A stretch of 64,000 nt of DNA. It comes from Haliclona indistincta. Taxonomy: Eukaryota > Porifera > Demospongiae > Haplosclerida > Chalinidae. The notes below the pieces were generated by a model. That model saw nothing but the letters and a program-made list of their open reading frames with translations, ran no database searches and had not been told where the DNA came from. Location: contig OZ024784.1 in NCBI GenBank assembly GCA_964017065.1, forward strand, positions 14,241,152 to 14,305,151, in the 5' to 3' direction. Made by a program: the position numbers and the translations under genes. Of the stretch, positions 35,331-48,311 are shown one piece after another; the stretch's first letter is position 1; the number at the start of each line of letters is the position of its first letter.

Positions 35331-36046
35331 ACTGCCATGATTAGTGGCCTCGCTTCACTTGACAATTATTATGGTGGAAATTCTAAGTAAATGAGATTTA
35401 TGATAGTATGAGAAAACTAATTAATAAAAACAGGTAATATACAATATGTGTGCCTGCATGGGTACATGATGGGTTAAACATTTGGGTGCATCTGTTTAAT
35501 GCAGGATCAGTGCAAACCCGAGTGAGAACATCCTGCAGCGTACAAATTACAATTAATATTATTTTGTCCCTAAATTACATGTAGTTGCATCACCAAAAGT
35601 TGTGCATGACTCGGCGCATGAAGCTAGCATGGTGAGCAACATTATTCTCACTTCTCTCAGGGTATGTGTTTATTAAGATTCTGATATGGCGTTCCAATGT
35701 GTCTACAGACTACCATGTATATACTAGAATAGATGTACGTTAGTCTACTACATTGTACTTCATACAGCTGGCGAGATAATATTTCGACCACGCCTCTCGA
35801 ACACATGCCGTTAGACTAGCTGATCTCATCACGAGTCTCATCATGCATGGATAATCATTATTACCTGGATCTCTGCAAACTGCTGTTCTGCTCACTGACT
35901 GAAGAGACGAATCCCGAATTCGGACAAAAAATGGCTTATAGTTACGATCAGGCACGGGGCAAATACTGTAATCTGATTGGTCACAATGATACTAGTCTAT
36001 TATTACAGGGGGTTGTATTTTTTCACTGATATAGAATCACAAACAA
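35331..36046. other. 716-bp spacer
   Basis: It lies between the minisatellite and the 3' end of the small membrane-protein gene. It is AT-rich with no ORF of protein-like composition and no repeats I can see. It probably holds the distal promoter of the subtilase gene. Confidence 0.35.
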
Positions 36047-36376
36047 CTATTGTTGACCAGTATTTGCACGTCTGTTGCGTGGTGTTGGTCTTCTTCTGGC
36101 TGGACTCTGGGTCACCCTATTCTTTGTTAGAGGAGTGAGCAGCTGATTGTGTGGTATGTCTACAAGAAGAGAACGACTATTGCCGGTGATCATGTAAATT
36201 TGTCAAATGACTTCACTTGGTAAAATCACTTCATTTTGTACTCGACTCTCTTTCTTATTACTTGACACTCTTTCTTGCACTTGAACGCGCTTCTTCTTGA
36301 TAAAGAATACTACTGCTCCTCCTCCGGCAATCAATACAAGTAGCGTCGCGATCACAACTGCAGCAAAAATTTCCAT
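36047..36376 (-). CDS. Small single-pass membrane protein, 90 aa
   Basis: Two exons (minus order): 36376-36217 and 36159-36047. The protein opens MEIFAAVVIATLLVLIAGGG and continues AVVFFIKKKR: a 20-27 residue hydrophobic helix stopped by a basic cluster, so an N-out, C-in single-pass topology is predicted. The cytoplasmic tail is polar, with an Arg/Pro-rich end (SPARRRPTPRNRR). Exon 1 alone also has a stop 12 codons beyond the donor, giving a 57-aa version if unspliced. The donor (CCAA|GTGAAG) is modest; the acceptor (CTTCTTGTAG) is good. I do not recognise a family. The ATG is 64 bp from the divergent Myb-like gene. Confidence 0.6.
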
Positions 36377-36440
36377 AATCTATGTCGCTCGATCTGTGTT
36401 GACGATTCAGCCCCGCCCAGTAACAAAAGCTCTTTTTAAA
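36377..36440. promoter_or_regulatory. 64-bp head-to-head gap with YY1-like initiator
   Basis: Only 64 bp separate the start codons of the membrane-protein gene (minus) and the Myb-like gene (plus). At the plus-strand start AAAATGGCGGAAG (36438-36450) matches the YY1/initiator pattern AARATGGCGG overlapping the ATG. A CCCCGCCC-like stretch lies at 36412-36419. Shared bidirectional transcription is inferred. Confidence 0.45.
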
Positions 36441-37371
36441 ATGGCGGAAGTCCAACTTGGAAAAAGGAAGCGACAGCCGGAGCCTATGGACCAACAATCA
36501 ACATCAGATTCTCCATTATTCTTGTCCGACTGCAATGCATCAGGCTTGCTTACAAACGCACCCGTCACGCCATCTTTGCGTTTAGCTCAGAAAACGGATT
36601 CTCGTGATTTGTTGTCAGGTCCCACTGCAAGTCCATCACCGTCTATTGACCGACCGTTTCGTGATCGCCAGCCTGGTTGGCAGGAAATAGAAGAGAAAGC
36701 TCTGGTGGAATTCATTCTTCTCTACGGAAACGGTGATTCTTGGCCGGCGACAAAGGATTTGAAATACTGGGACTCTGCTGCTAAGTTTATCCATGAGAGG
36801 AGCGGGCTACAAATGAGATCAGGTACATATGTAGAGTTGTGTGCTAGCTGGCTGCTCATAATGTTTTCTTTTCATAAGCTCATGCTTGTCGAAGCAGGAC
36901 ATCAGGTGCAATGAGACAGAAATACAAGTCTCCCAAAATAGCAGAGGAACAGATGGCAAACAGGACAACTCCAATAACTATATCCAATTCTACTGAGCGT
37001 AATCTGCAAGATAGTAAGCAATAACACAACAGTGTGTGTACATGTATAAACTCCCTAATAATGTTTTCCAAATTGAGTATTTATCTTTTTCACACGTACA
37101 TACAGGAGCTAGAGAAGCGTTGCAAGATGATGTTTTGAATATGGAGAATATACCAGTACCCATTCAAGTGCTACCAAACATTGCTAATGTTACTAGTGAT
37201 CTTGAGGTTCGACTGATGTCACAGCTGTTTTCCAGCTATGCAAATCGTTACTTTGATGTTAGTGTACCGGTTGACTTTATTCCCTTGGCTCTCAACGGCA
37301 TGAAGAAGCTCAAGGACAGCAACAAACCAAATGTCATATATGATTTCACTAAGGCAATGTCCTTGCTATAG
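36441..37371 (+). CDS. Myb/SANT-like DNA-binding domain protein, 251 aa
   Basis: Three exons: 36441-36822, 36906-37013, 37106-37371. The N-terminus has a basic signal-like patch (GKRKRQPEP). Residues about 75-140 fit a trihelix or MADF/Myb-SANT-like fold: GWQEIEEKALVEFILL, WPATKDLKYWDSAAKFI and AMRQKYKSP, with the W...W...RxKY spacing of such domains. The C-terminal exon is helical (LEVRLMSQLFSSYANRYF) and may mediate dimerisation. The family is suggested, not proven; the best guess is a small transcription factor. A possible ATTAAA signal lies near 37466, but the myosin IX gene ends at 37561 on the other strand, so the 3' UTR must be short. Confidence 0.65.
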
Positions 37372-37560
37372 CTAGGTCTTGATCATGTTGCTCCATACCA
37401 TGGGCTCCTGCACTTGCTGTAACATTATGTACCACCGAGATGTTGTGAAAATCTGTTAAATTTTTTATTAAACTGTTACTATTTTACATAAAAATGATTG
37501 CAAAAGTGATTACATGAAAGAGATGAACTAAAATGAAATATTATTGTCTCTCATGAAAAT

Positions 37561-40500
37561 TCATTGTACCACCATATTGTCAGCCGCTGGTTGGTCAAGT
37601 CTCCTATGACGAGGAGGTGGCCGCCGTCTGTTGGGTCCATGAGCAACTCTGTTCTTAGTGAGTGGTTTCAAGACTTCAGTCGAGAGGATGATATCTACAA
37701 TAGTCAACAAGAACAATATAGGTCTATTAGTGAGAAATCGTGCTGAGTTTTACCAGAGAATAAATCTTTTTCATCAGCAAGCAGCTCGCTTGATGGAGAA
37801 CTAGTCATTGTTGCTGGTTCACTAAGGCTGGATGCTGTAGTGCTTGGTTCTTTTTGCTGTTCAGCAGCTTGAAACAGTGATCTTCTTTGTGCAAACTCAT
37901 CTCGAGTGCTGCCAGTGGTAACAGCACCGGAAGAAGAAGATGAGCAGGAAGAAGAAGGAGAGGGAGTAACACGTGGAAATGAAACTCTTTTGTTCTCTGT
38001 TGGTGTGAATGGTTCAAGTATTGGCAGTGTAGCCGTGAGATGAGCTCTGTTGGTGAGAAATTATACAACATTTCTAGCTACCAATCTGTTCATACCGTTC
38101 TTTCTCAATCTCGGCTAGCTCATGTCTGAGAGCGACTGCATTATTTTCCTTCTTTTCTCTTGATTCTGATTGAGGCACAACCTTTCCACTGTTAGAATAG
38201 TTCTGTGCAGACACTTTCCGGGAAGGAGAGTGCTGGATACGAAGGCACAGTGTGCTGTACTAGTCATTATTGTCTGAACTTACTTCCTTCTCTTCTGTGA
38301 CAGTGTGCTCCTTCGATCTGAGAAGGCTCAGTCTGAACGCTGTGTTAGAAGCAGCCGAGGACAGCTTCCTAATGGTTTTGATGGTGGCCGTCAACTTCCT
38401 CACCTGATCTGCTATGATGACCTCCAGTACTCTGAATTGTGAACAGGACAGCGCATGATGAGTGTGTGCTAACTAGTAATTGTGGGTAGCAACACTCAGA
38501 CACATGATGTCGTGTGTTGTGTGTCTCTTAGAGCACTTACTTTGCTTGTTTGGGCATCATTTTCAGCAGGTGATCAGGATTGTCACCCTTTGGGTCTCTG
38601 AGCAAGTTAGGAGCAAAGATAATACTGAGATTGTGAGCATCCATCTTATTGACAGACTCTTGCTGAGCCACTCTGTAGAGGAGAGTAAGCAAGTGTGACA
38701 GCAAGATAGAGGACAATACCTGGCTAGATGAAACACTAGTCGCTCAAACACACAATGGTTGAGTTCAGGTAGTTTGTTGACAAGATGGAACAATGTTTCT
38801 AACATATCAGCCTCGTCAGATATATCTGTAGCAAGGATGGATGGATATGCATGCATGATGGTAGGTAGAATAATAGCCTACTACCTGTGGTTCTAATAAA
38901 GTCCTTGTACAGATTCAATGTAAGCAGAGGTTCTGGTAGCTCCCTGAAGAATGCACCGACTGTGGCAGCAACAGCATGTAGACTGAACTGCTCCAGGTCT
39001 GCTTCATTAGGATCTGTTGATCAATAGTAATGGCGGCTGGAAGAGCAAACAACAGATGCATACCAGTATCAATAGCCTCTCGTACAGCTCTCTTGCTGGA
39101 CGGACCAGCAGATCTTCTGTAGATGCCAGCAGTATAAAGTCCTGTGAACAGAGTATAAGGTGGAGACTACAAGAGATGAAGAATATTTACCATGCTCTTC
39201 TATGCAAACAAAGCATTTCTCCAACACTGTTGGTACCATTACCGAACCTGCTGGCACCAGCTTAGATAGAGGCACACCAAACTGAGACTTTGGTGTAGAC
39301 TAGAAGAAGACAATGACAAGTTATTTACACAAATAGAGCTAGTAGGTACCTCTTTGTCCCCTTCTTTATCAGAAACTTTGCCCTCACAGTGTTGAGTGAC
39401 CTTCTTCACACAGCCATCATGTGTAGTGTAGTTACAGTCTAAGCACGAACAAGAAGTGAACAAATCACCAGTACTACTACGCTGTGTCTCACCTCTACAC
39501 ACCTCTCCCTTCTCTAATACACCAATCACTTTGTTACACTGATCACAGACCATCTTCACGTTAAGCTGCTGCAGCACAAAATGGTGACCTTTTTGCACTC
39601 TCGTGTCAGGCTCTTTCTCTCGCCGTGCCTTTCTTCGCAGCAACCGAATCTTGCTACTACTACCTTCTGATAACGTACGAGTGCGTGTCTGATGATGTTG
39701 TTTGGATTGATCAGCTCTGGAGGTCATACACAAGATGTAACGACATATTTGTAAGTGAGCAACCACATACTTCATCTTGCTAAACTCATCCAAGAAGGTT
39801 CGTATCTGATTTATTCCAATGGACACATCAGAGTCAGTCACCACTAACCCCTCCCTCTTTGCCATACTGCGATAGATATTGGTGAATGAGTTCACTAGTT
39901 GCTCGCAGGTGAGACAGAGAGGAGAGGAGGGAGGAGAGGTGGGTTTGGTGCTAATATCCTACAAGGTATAAAACAATAATGACAAGAGAATCAAACAAGC
40001 ATGTGAACCTGAATGAAGAGAGAGTATGATGACAGCAGAGAAGCATGAAACTCTGTGAGTGACATCTGAAACACTTTATCGATAGCCTTTACAGAACTGG
40101 AAGCACCAAGTAATGCATTCTGATGGAGATGATGCTGAAGAGAGGACCAATATACATTTGAACACCTACTGCACGGTCGGTGTACCTTCTCTATAAGGAA
40201 TCTAGTCAGTTGGTCCAGCTCTTCACTGCAATGCACAACAGTGTCCATGTTCATTGAAACATTAGTGCCTGGTTCAACAGCATGTCCTAGACACACTGGA
40301 GCCCTCTCCTGACAATACTTGTGTACCACTACATTGCATACTAGAAACGAGGAGACCATAAACAGTTGTCATGTATAGTGTATGCATTCTCACCTTGACA
40401 TTTGAGCCCGTGTCTCAGAAAACCACTAAATGATTTCTTGCACACATCACAACAAGTAAACTTGGCAGCCATTGTGGACTTGAAGCAATGAGGCGACTCA

Positions 40501-43500
40501 CGAGCTGCAGAAGGAGAGAGTGCATGAATACGAGGAAGAGTGAAGCACTCATACCAGCATTCCTGAGTCTTCTTGTTGAGAGTGTTGCTGATCGTCTTGT
40601 AGTGGGCTGGCGCTGGGGACTGGTTGGTGTGCTGACGGGGGTGGACTCCAGCGATCCCGGTGAGCCTATCTTCCTAATTCTGCTCGGCATTGGTCTAACC
40701 ACATCCTCCCTCTGAGTCTCTTTGCTTCCTCTTCTCAACCCCAGCTTCAGCTTCAGTCCCAGACCTTTCTTGTACCAGGGCTTGCTTTCAACAACAAACC
40801 TGTCTCTGTCCTGCATGGGGCTCATTGGTGTGGGAGACATCACAAGACTGTCATTGGATCCACTGGAGGCTGAGTGACGTAGCTGATAGTTGACTCGATA
40901 CAGTGTATCAGGAGAGAGGCCTCGAGTGAGTTCGGTTGAATCATCAGAGAGCTCTCCTTCCACCGACATGTGCTCAGTTGATTTTTCTGACTTATGCTTA
41001 CGTTTTTTTGACGACATCCTTCGTTTGTTGATAGGCCGTGCAAGGTCAGAGTCAGATGCAAGCTCCTGACCCTCTTCTGGACTGATAGTTATTCGTGTGT
41101 AAGTGAAGTTAGTCTTCAAGTCATTGCTGGGTTGATGTATTTCTTCGCCCATTGCTAGTGCTTCTGCCAATGTAAGAGAATCTTCAAAATCCTGTTCTTT
41201 TGTTTTATCTGACTCGTCATCTTTTGCTACTAATTTTTCGTCTATGGACTCAATACTTGTCTGTTTTATGTGAGGAGCAGCGACAAAAGGTACATCTTGT
41301 GCACTGTCCGAGCTTGAAATTATATGATTGCTATCATTTTCAGTGCTTTCAGGGCATGAGATCACGTGATTGCCATTTACACTTTCAGGGCACGAGACTA
41401 CAGGATTGTCATGCCGACTTTCAGTGTCCACAGTACATTCAATATGTGCGGTCTTAGTGCTCTCCGGGCATGCGATCACTTTAGACTCATCAGATGAGTG
41501 CTTCCTGGTCTGACTGATCTTCCTAGCTGATGATGGTGAACTAGAGCTGTCTAGACTCGACCCTCTACTTAGAAATGGAGACTGGATCTTACGAATGGGA
41601 ATTCCAGTTGATTTCTGTGGTGTCTTTTCTTCTTCTGACTTTTTGGTGCCATCATAAAGTGAAGCAAACATGCTCACTCTAGATGAAGCTAATGGTGATT
41701 TAGGAGATCCTGATCGCTTAGTGGTGGGAGAATCAGTGGATGAGGGGTGTTGCTGTAGCTGTGCTATCATGTTCTGTACACTGCCAGTGCCTTTCAGTGC
41801 CTTCAGAGTTGCTGTTTCATAACTTGTTGTTACTGGTGTCAACCCTATTACTGGTTGCGAGTGCCTGACAGTTTTTCTTCCTGTCGTACTGGACTTCCTG
41901 GGTCTCCGCAGAGCAGCTGAGGGTTCTGGTGACCCAGAGGAGTTACTGCTTGGAGATAGCGACGGGGGAGATTGGTCTGTTCTGTTCGGCAGTGAAGGGC
42001 TGGCAGCAGTAGTCTGTGGAGTGGTGGTCACTGTGTGTGTAGTAGTGTCTTGTTGGCTCTTAATCTCGTCCACTAGAGCATCAAAACTGGATAGCACTGA
42101 TTCAAACTCTATCTGACCACTCGGCGGCACATTGCTGCCAGCCTCTTCCTTCTTATCTTTCTGTTCCCTCTCTTCAATGAGTCTTCTTTTCTCAACAGCT
42201 TCATGCTCTCTAAGAATTGTCTCTGCCTTTTCTCTCTCAGACAATAAAAGAGCATATCTAAAATGAACACAGTAACAAGACTCTCAATACACAGCTCAAA
42301 CTGACCTTTTCCTCGCTCTCCATCCTCTCCAAGAAGCCTGAATCATAATGGTCGCTGCCTTCATAGTGATAAACGTTCTCCTCTCACAGTGTGACCTCCA
42401 TGATGACTGCAATACCACGGCAGCACACACTCTCTTTCTGATCATATCAACCTGTCGTCGCGATAACCAACCACGAACAAATGACTGTGACAATAACAGA
42501 AGCTCAGATCACGACGGCATATAGTCAGGCTAGGCTGTCTTACTTGAATGAGTAGTATGCATCTTCTTGTGTGCAGAAACCTACACCTCATCATCTTAGC
42601 TCTGACCCAGCGCTGAATGAGAACAATCTTGTCAAGAACTCTGTCTCTTAGCTCGTTCTGTAGAATGCGTTTTTGTTGATCACGCATGAACACCTGATGA
42701 AGAACAAAGAAGAGAAAGTGAAAGCTAGAACACAATTGAAAAGTGATGACTAGTGTGGTTAAAGTTGTACACTCAATGCCACCTTTGTTTTCCCCATCTG
42801 TACTTCACTGTTGGTGAACCCAAACCCATCAAGAAACTGACGAATCTGAGCGGCTAGATCAGCTTTGCGTTGTCCAATCAAAAACTGGTAGAGCTCATAG
42901 AAGTCTTCAAAGTTCATTCTCACAGAGAATCCTGATCGTCTAATTCTCACAGTTTCCATCATGCCAGTGTAACGCAGCTGCCGTGATACAACATCCATGT
43001 CAAACTGTTGCGCAGCCTGTGTACAAAATTAAGTAAACTAGGAAGCGGAACAGGAAGCTATTCTCTAGTGATTCTCTGCACCTTGTTGTTGTTGGATTTT
43101 ATACAGCGCACAAAGTATGGTTGAGTCTTCTCAAGCTGGTCCATGAGAGCAACCAGCGAGGTATGAAACTGAGCACTGACTGTCTTAGTAGAGCCTCTGC
43201 TGGAGGACGAGGAAGATGAAGAGGATACCAATGATTGGAGCTTAGAGGCTGATGGACGCTTGGAATCGGCCTTCTATAGAATAAATAAGAAGATAGTAAA
43301 AGAGGGCACCAATCTCTCCCTCTTACTATTCTTGGAGCAGATCCACCAAGAAATGGAGGAGGACTGCCATCTCTGTTCCCGGATGGACCCATCTTCCTCA
43401 ACAGCTTCTTCTTCCTCAGCAGATTAGCAATAGAAGGATGTCTGCTCTTGCTATGAGAAGCTCCATCAATCATGTCATGTGAGAGCTCATATGACTTGTG

Positions 43501-46500
43501 ACCACCGCCCAGCACAGTGTGCTTCTTCTTGGCATGATCCAGAGGGAATGGCTCAGGAGAGGTTGTGCGCAAACTAGGCACCATGATAGGGATGTCTGGC
43601 GAGCCGATCCTGAAAGTAGCACTGTGGAGGCGTACATATCATGAGAGCAGCTGTTGCTTAGTGTGTATCTATCTGTTTACCTTGAGTCTGAATATTGACT
43701 GGAATCAAAGACAGGCTAAAGTCATGAAATGGTAAAAATTAAAATTACATTGAAGAGATGAATGTACCATAGAAACAGTGAATTTGTCATCTTTCCTGAC
43801 TCTGTTGATCATCCCTGCCTTACGGAACGCTTGTGAGGCTTGTACTAACAGTAATGCTGTCCTCCACAGCTGGACAGCATAGCGTGGTAACCCTGGTAAT
43901 AGTGAGACATATCACAGACAATGTGTGTACAAAGTGTGTACACTAACCAATCAATGATCGTACAAGATCAGCTTTACTAGTCATTAGCACACTAACAATA
44001 TCCTGTCTCATCAGATCCCTGTTCTTCTCTCTGAAACCCTGAACATAGAAACGACAAGCTGTTACTTGTAAGCAACTCCAAATTTAAGGAATGAACAGGA
44101 CAACAGCTAGACCAGGTCATGTGTTCACTACCTCAATGGCATATGTGACAGGGCTGGCATAGTGAGATATAGTGAACACAGGATTACGCTGCTTCAACTG
44201 AGGAGTAGAGAAATGAACGTGATTCTTGTGTTGACGTTCAAACTTTTGAAACAACGAGAAATCGTCTGCTCCAGGAAAACTGCATGAAATAAGGATCACA
44301 TGATACACTGCTGAAGTCATGTGACACACACACGTGAGGTCTCACCTGCACTCTTCATCAAGAAGTGAGAGGAGTCCAGTTGGTCGTTTAGCAATAAGGT
44401 CCAGGCAATCAGTGTTGTCAACAAAACTAACAGACTGCCAGTGAATACCTTCAGCCACATACTCAAGCTAGACAAGATAAAATGTTCAGTGAGTGTTTGT
44501 GTGATATGATATTACACACCTGTTCTAGTTTGAAGATGTGCTTATTAAAATAGTGTTGCAGCTGCTCGTTGGCGTAGTTGATACAGAACTGCTCAAATGA
44601 GTTCCTCTGGAATACCTCAAACCCAAATATGTCCAGTACACCAATAGTGTTTCCCTGTGTGTTGAAATGTGAAACTAAATCTAACACTGTATCCATGTTT
44701 GTACAGTTTAATTTTACTATAACATTAACATTGCTGGTACAAACCAAAAGTATATTCTATACCTTGTGAGTCCCCCTCTTGTGTTTAGCCTCAAGAGCTT
44801 CATTTACCTGAAAATAGGAAAACACTTGATGAACACAAGGTTTGCCTGTATACTTACTCTATCTACAATCTGGTCAAACAATGCGCCATACAAAGCCTTA
44901 GCCATGGCATCTCGAGTGGCTGCAGCCTGTGGATAAGGAGTACAATGCATCCAATGAACATATTACCATAGCTACCTCTTCTAGTGAATAGTGAGTGACA
45001 AAGCTGTCCATCCCCGCAACGCGAGATGTTCTGGTGGTAAGGGCAGAAGAGAGTGTCTTTTGGTCCACTTTGAGTAGCAAAGAGACTATGTGGAGTGTTT
45101 CCTGGTTGACAATATAGATGCCTTCACCAGACTCATTCTAGACAAGTAAGAGAAGGAACAAAGTTGTGAATTATACACTCATCCTGTTTTTACCTTCATA
45201 AACTCAATGTTTCCGATATGCAATATAGCTGATAGCACTGTAAACATCCTATTAGAAGAGGATCAAAGAACATCAAAAGTGTATACACGAAGGCACTTGA
45301 TACCTTGTTTGAATCTGATGAGAAAAACTCAGCATTGTGAGTGACTCACAAAGTCGCTGGAATTCCTTGACTTCATCAACGCCCTCTAGTGGGACAACAG
45401 TACGCTATAGGAGAGGTATAGATCTATATTAGGCTATAGCAGTCCACTGAACCTGTCCTAGGTAGTGATATTGGTTGGGAGCCAAGAGGTGTAGCTTGCT
45501 CCTCAACTCATGATCAGCCCCAAACAACAGGTAATAGAACACGTGATAGTTGCTATAGGTACAAGATAACAGAATGATCATAAAGACATGAGTGAGGCGT
45601 ACCGTTCGCGTGGTGACTGGCTGACTATTCTGCTCTTCTCCAGTAAATATTTCTCAATTGATGCACTAGATAATAAAAGTGACCACAATCACAACTATCA
45701 CTATCACCACAAACCACTATCTCACATAGCTCACTACACACTAACCTAAAGTAGGCTCCGTTCTCTTTGAATTTCACTTGAATGTACTTTCCAAAACGAC
45801 TGCTGTTGTTGTTGGCAACAGTCTTGGCATTACCAAAAGCCTACAGGATGCACAGTACAGGCGTATGCTTAACTACAGCAACAGGATCATGCAAACTGTT
45901 CTATTTATACTGTAAGTATAGATTATACACATGTGATTGTTATTGAAAAGTGATGTTAAAGTATAGGATATGTAAACAAGCACACACCTCGAGTACTGGA
46001 CCTGTTCCAAGAGTAATCAACTCCAGAGTGTCTGTCTCCTCAAACTTAGACGAGAAAGTCATGAGCTGATGAAGAAGGAATTTGGTGCTCTCTGTCTTCC
46101 CTGCTCCACTCTCACCGCTGATAATGACAGCTTGATTAGAGCGATCGTTGAGCATTGAGTTGTATGCTGCATCAGCTATAGCAAAGATGTGAGGCGGTAG
46201 GTCTCCAAGGTGTCTGCCTTGATAGAGGTCTGAGGACTTTAGGTTGTAGATTGAATAGAAGTAGTATGGATTGATAGCAATGAGGATAGTGCCAGCATAG
46301 GTGTATATGAAGTCATTCTCAAACCTAGCTTTTAGAATACTTAACATTGACTGTTCTGAAAGATCGTGAAGTTTGCAGAGGTCTTCAAGGCTGCTATCAG
46401 GAGCTGGCTCTCTTGCTTGCCCACCAACCAGTTCTGAGAGGAGAGGACCACCATCAGCCCTTGATCGCAAGAACAGTTTAGTTTGCGAAACATGAGAGTG

Positions 46501-46758
46501 TGTGTTTTTCTTTTCTCTAGTTTCCAAGTATATGACAGGATGATCGGACTCTTCCAGTGGCTCCCAGAGTGTGCTAGGAGTGCTTGTGTCACCGACACAT
46601 AACTCATATTGAGACCAATTATCAGAAAGCTGCAATCTCTCTACAGTTGCTTTGATGAGTTCTCGAGTGTATGTATCCCTTGTGGCATTTAATGATACAT
46701 ACTGAGTCTTTGAAGCCAGGTCATTGGGATAGACACGCAGTGTGACAGAATGTGCCAT
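37561..46758 (-). CDS. MYO9: Unconventional myosin IX (RhoGAP myosin), complete, 2,338 aa
   Basis: Thirty-six exons join in frame (minus order): 46758-45988, 45840-45746, 45665-45603, 45552-45453, 45404-45304, 45248-45194, 45137-44976, 44926-44858, 44807-44763, 44654-44520, 44467-44346, 44279-44132, 44038-43948, 43892-43768, 43715-43681, 43609-43327, 43273-43082, 43016-42783, 42693-42544, 42484-42306, 42257-40555, 40504-40394, 40340-40186, 40134-40009, 39958-39771, 39716-39493, 39438-39350, 39299-39191, 39141-39064, 39013-38885, 38825-38720, 38672-38541, 38431-38284, 38232-38096, 38046-37754, 37694-37561. Domains: N-terminal RA (about 1-90); motor with P-loop GESGAGKT (215-222) and a large basic loop-2 insertion typical of class IX; four IQ-type motifs (943-1052); Ser-rich exon; two C1 zinc domains; RhoGAP (about 1918-2100) with arginine finger GIYRRSAG. 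It is an actin-based motor that turns off Rho. The exon 34 acceptor is the least certain. Confidence 0.93.
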
Positions 46759-48311
46759 AAACAGAGATGGAAGGGAAGGAAGAGAGGGTGTGGTAACAGT
46801 CCTACAGAGAACACAAACAAGTGATAAGACTACAGCAGCTGGTGGTTAGTGACAGTAGTAAACAGGTAATAACACAGGCTAGTTCAACCCTGGCTACATG
46901 TCCTACTGTGGTGGCCAATACTAACAGGAAATGGTCATAGAGATTAGCACAATTAAGGCGAAAATTCCTGATTATGTCAATCACATAATAGTGACATCAC
47001 AAGTAAAACTAAAGAGCTGTCACATGATCATATGATGCTGTATTGACTATTGGCAGTTCAGTACCCACTCATTGGTTTCAATTGGTAGGTCAGGAGCTTA
47101 TCTCTATGAATGAACGTATACATCACACGCACACTGATCGTATACAATAGGCACACCCCCTCATACCTCATACACTGTAAACTAGTATCATAACCTGTTC
47201 AGTGATGGCTAGTACTGATAATTGACACCTACTGGTGCCAAGCCAAACACACTAACAGTAATGTACTGGTATGTAGATTACAGAACAACAAAAATCAAGC
47301 AAAAACAACATTCCCAAGCACTGCACACACAGAGTATACACAGCTACACACATGCTTCAAGATCATGCACTGACTATGCACAACCATTATACTAGAGCAA
47401 TACAAAACGTGACTGCATGTCCATTGTGACACACCAGATCGAATTAGGCACACAGTCAACATTATTACAATGTATTAGGAAGTCAATAATAAGTGCAGTT
47501 TGGTTTTCAAAACCCAGCACCCACTAGCACCATACACTATACAAATCTCAAACTGTTTGTGTAGGATTACAACAGTTGCTGAATGACCGACAAATATTTG
47601 GGTTAGTAAGTCCCCATCTGTTCATGAACATATATGTCAAATACCACTACACAAGTATGATTATTAGTTTGCATGTGATGTGAACCTAGAGTCGTGGCAT
47701 AATATTATTACTACAGACAGGAGTTGACAAACTCATGAGAATAATGTTATATGTTATACACAGCTGTTGTGTAATAATTGTACTATTATATACTTGAGGA
47801 AAAAGACTTCAGGAGGGAAATGAGTCAACAGAATAATGTAGGATATGCTAGTACGTGTGCGTCTTGGCGAAGTGTGATGCCGGAGAGTTCGTATACTCAC
47901 AACTCAAGGCGTGGGCTGGCTGATGCATATTACAACACGGTAACTTGATGAAACCCCTTACAGGAGAATGGCAGTAGACACTTTTTTAGAAAACAGATAC
48001 TAGCAACTTTAGACAGCACTTAAACACAGAGAATAGCTACGAATATTACACTGCTAAACATGTGATCTGACCTTCAGCTCGTGCTGTGATTCAAGAGAGA
48101 AAGAGAGAGCGACAACGATCGGGTCCACGCTTATTGCTTTGGGTGTAACAATGGGCGGGACATCCCTTACTACTGTACTACATGCATAGTACATGCGTGC
48201 ACTACATCATGTACACTAGCTAGCTACATCATTAATTTGAATCAGCAAATAATTTTTTTACACTACACATGTATATCATAACCGTATCGCGACTCGTGAG
48301 TTGGTCTAGGA
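46759..48311. other. Upstream region of myosin IX, 1.55 kb
   Basis: A good minus-strand acceptor (TGTGTTCTCTGTAG, ending at 46802) lies 43 nt before the ATG, so the 5' UTR is spliced and the promoter is probably further up, near 48060-48180, where CpG and GC rise (ACAACGATCGGGTCC, GGGCGGG). No coding sequence or known repeat is visible in between. Confidence 0.4.

Noticed and set aside
34860..35390. Overlapping ORFs of 109-176 codons on both strands
   Set aside because: They are by-products of the 39-bp repeat (divisible by three, no stops in several frames); composition is purely repetitive.
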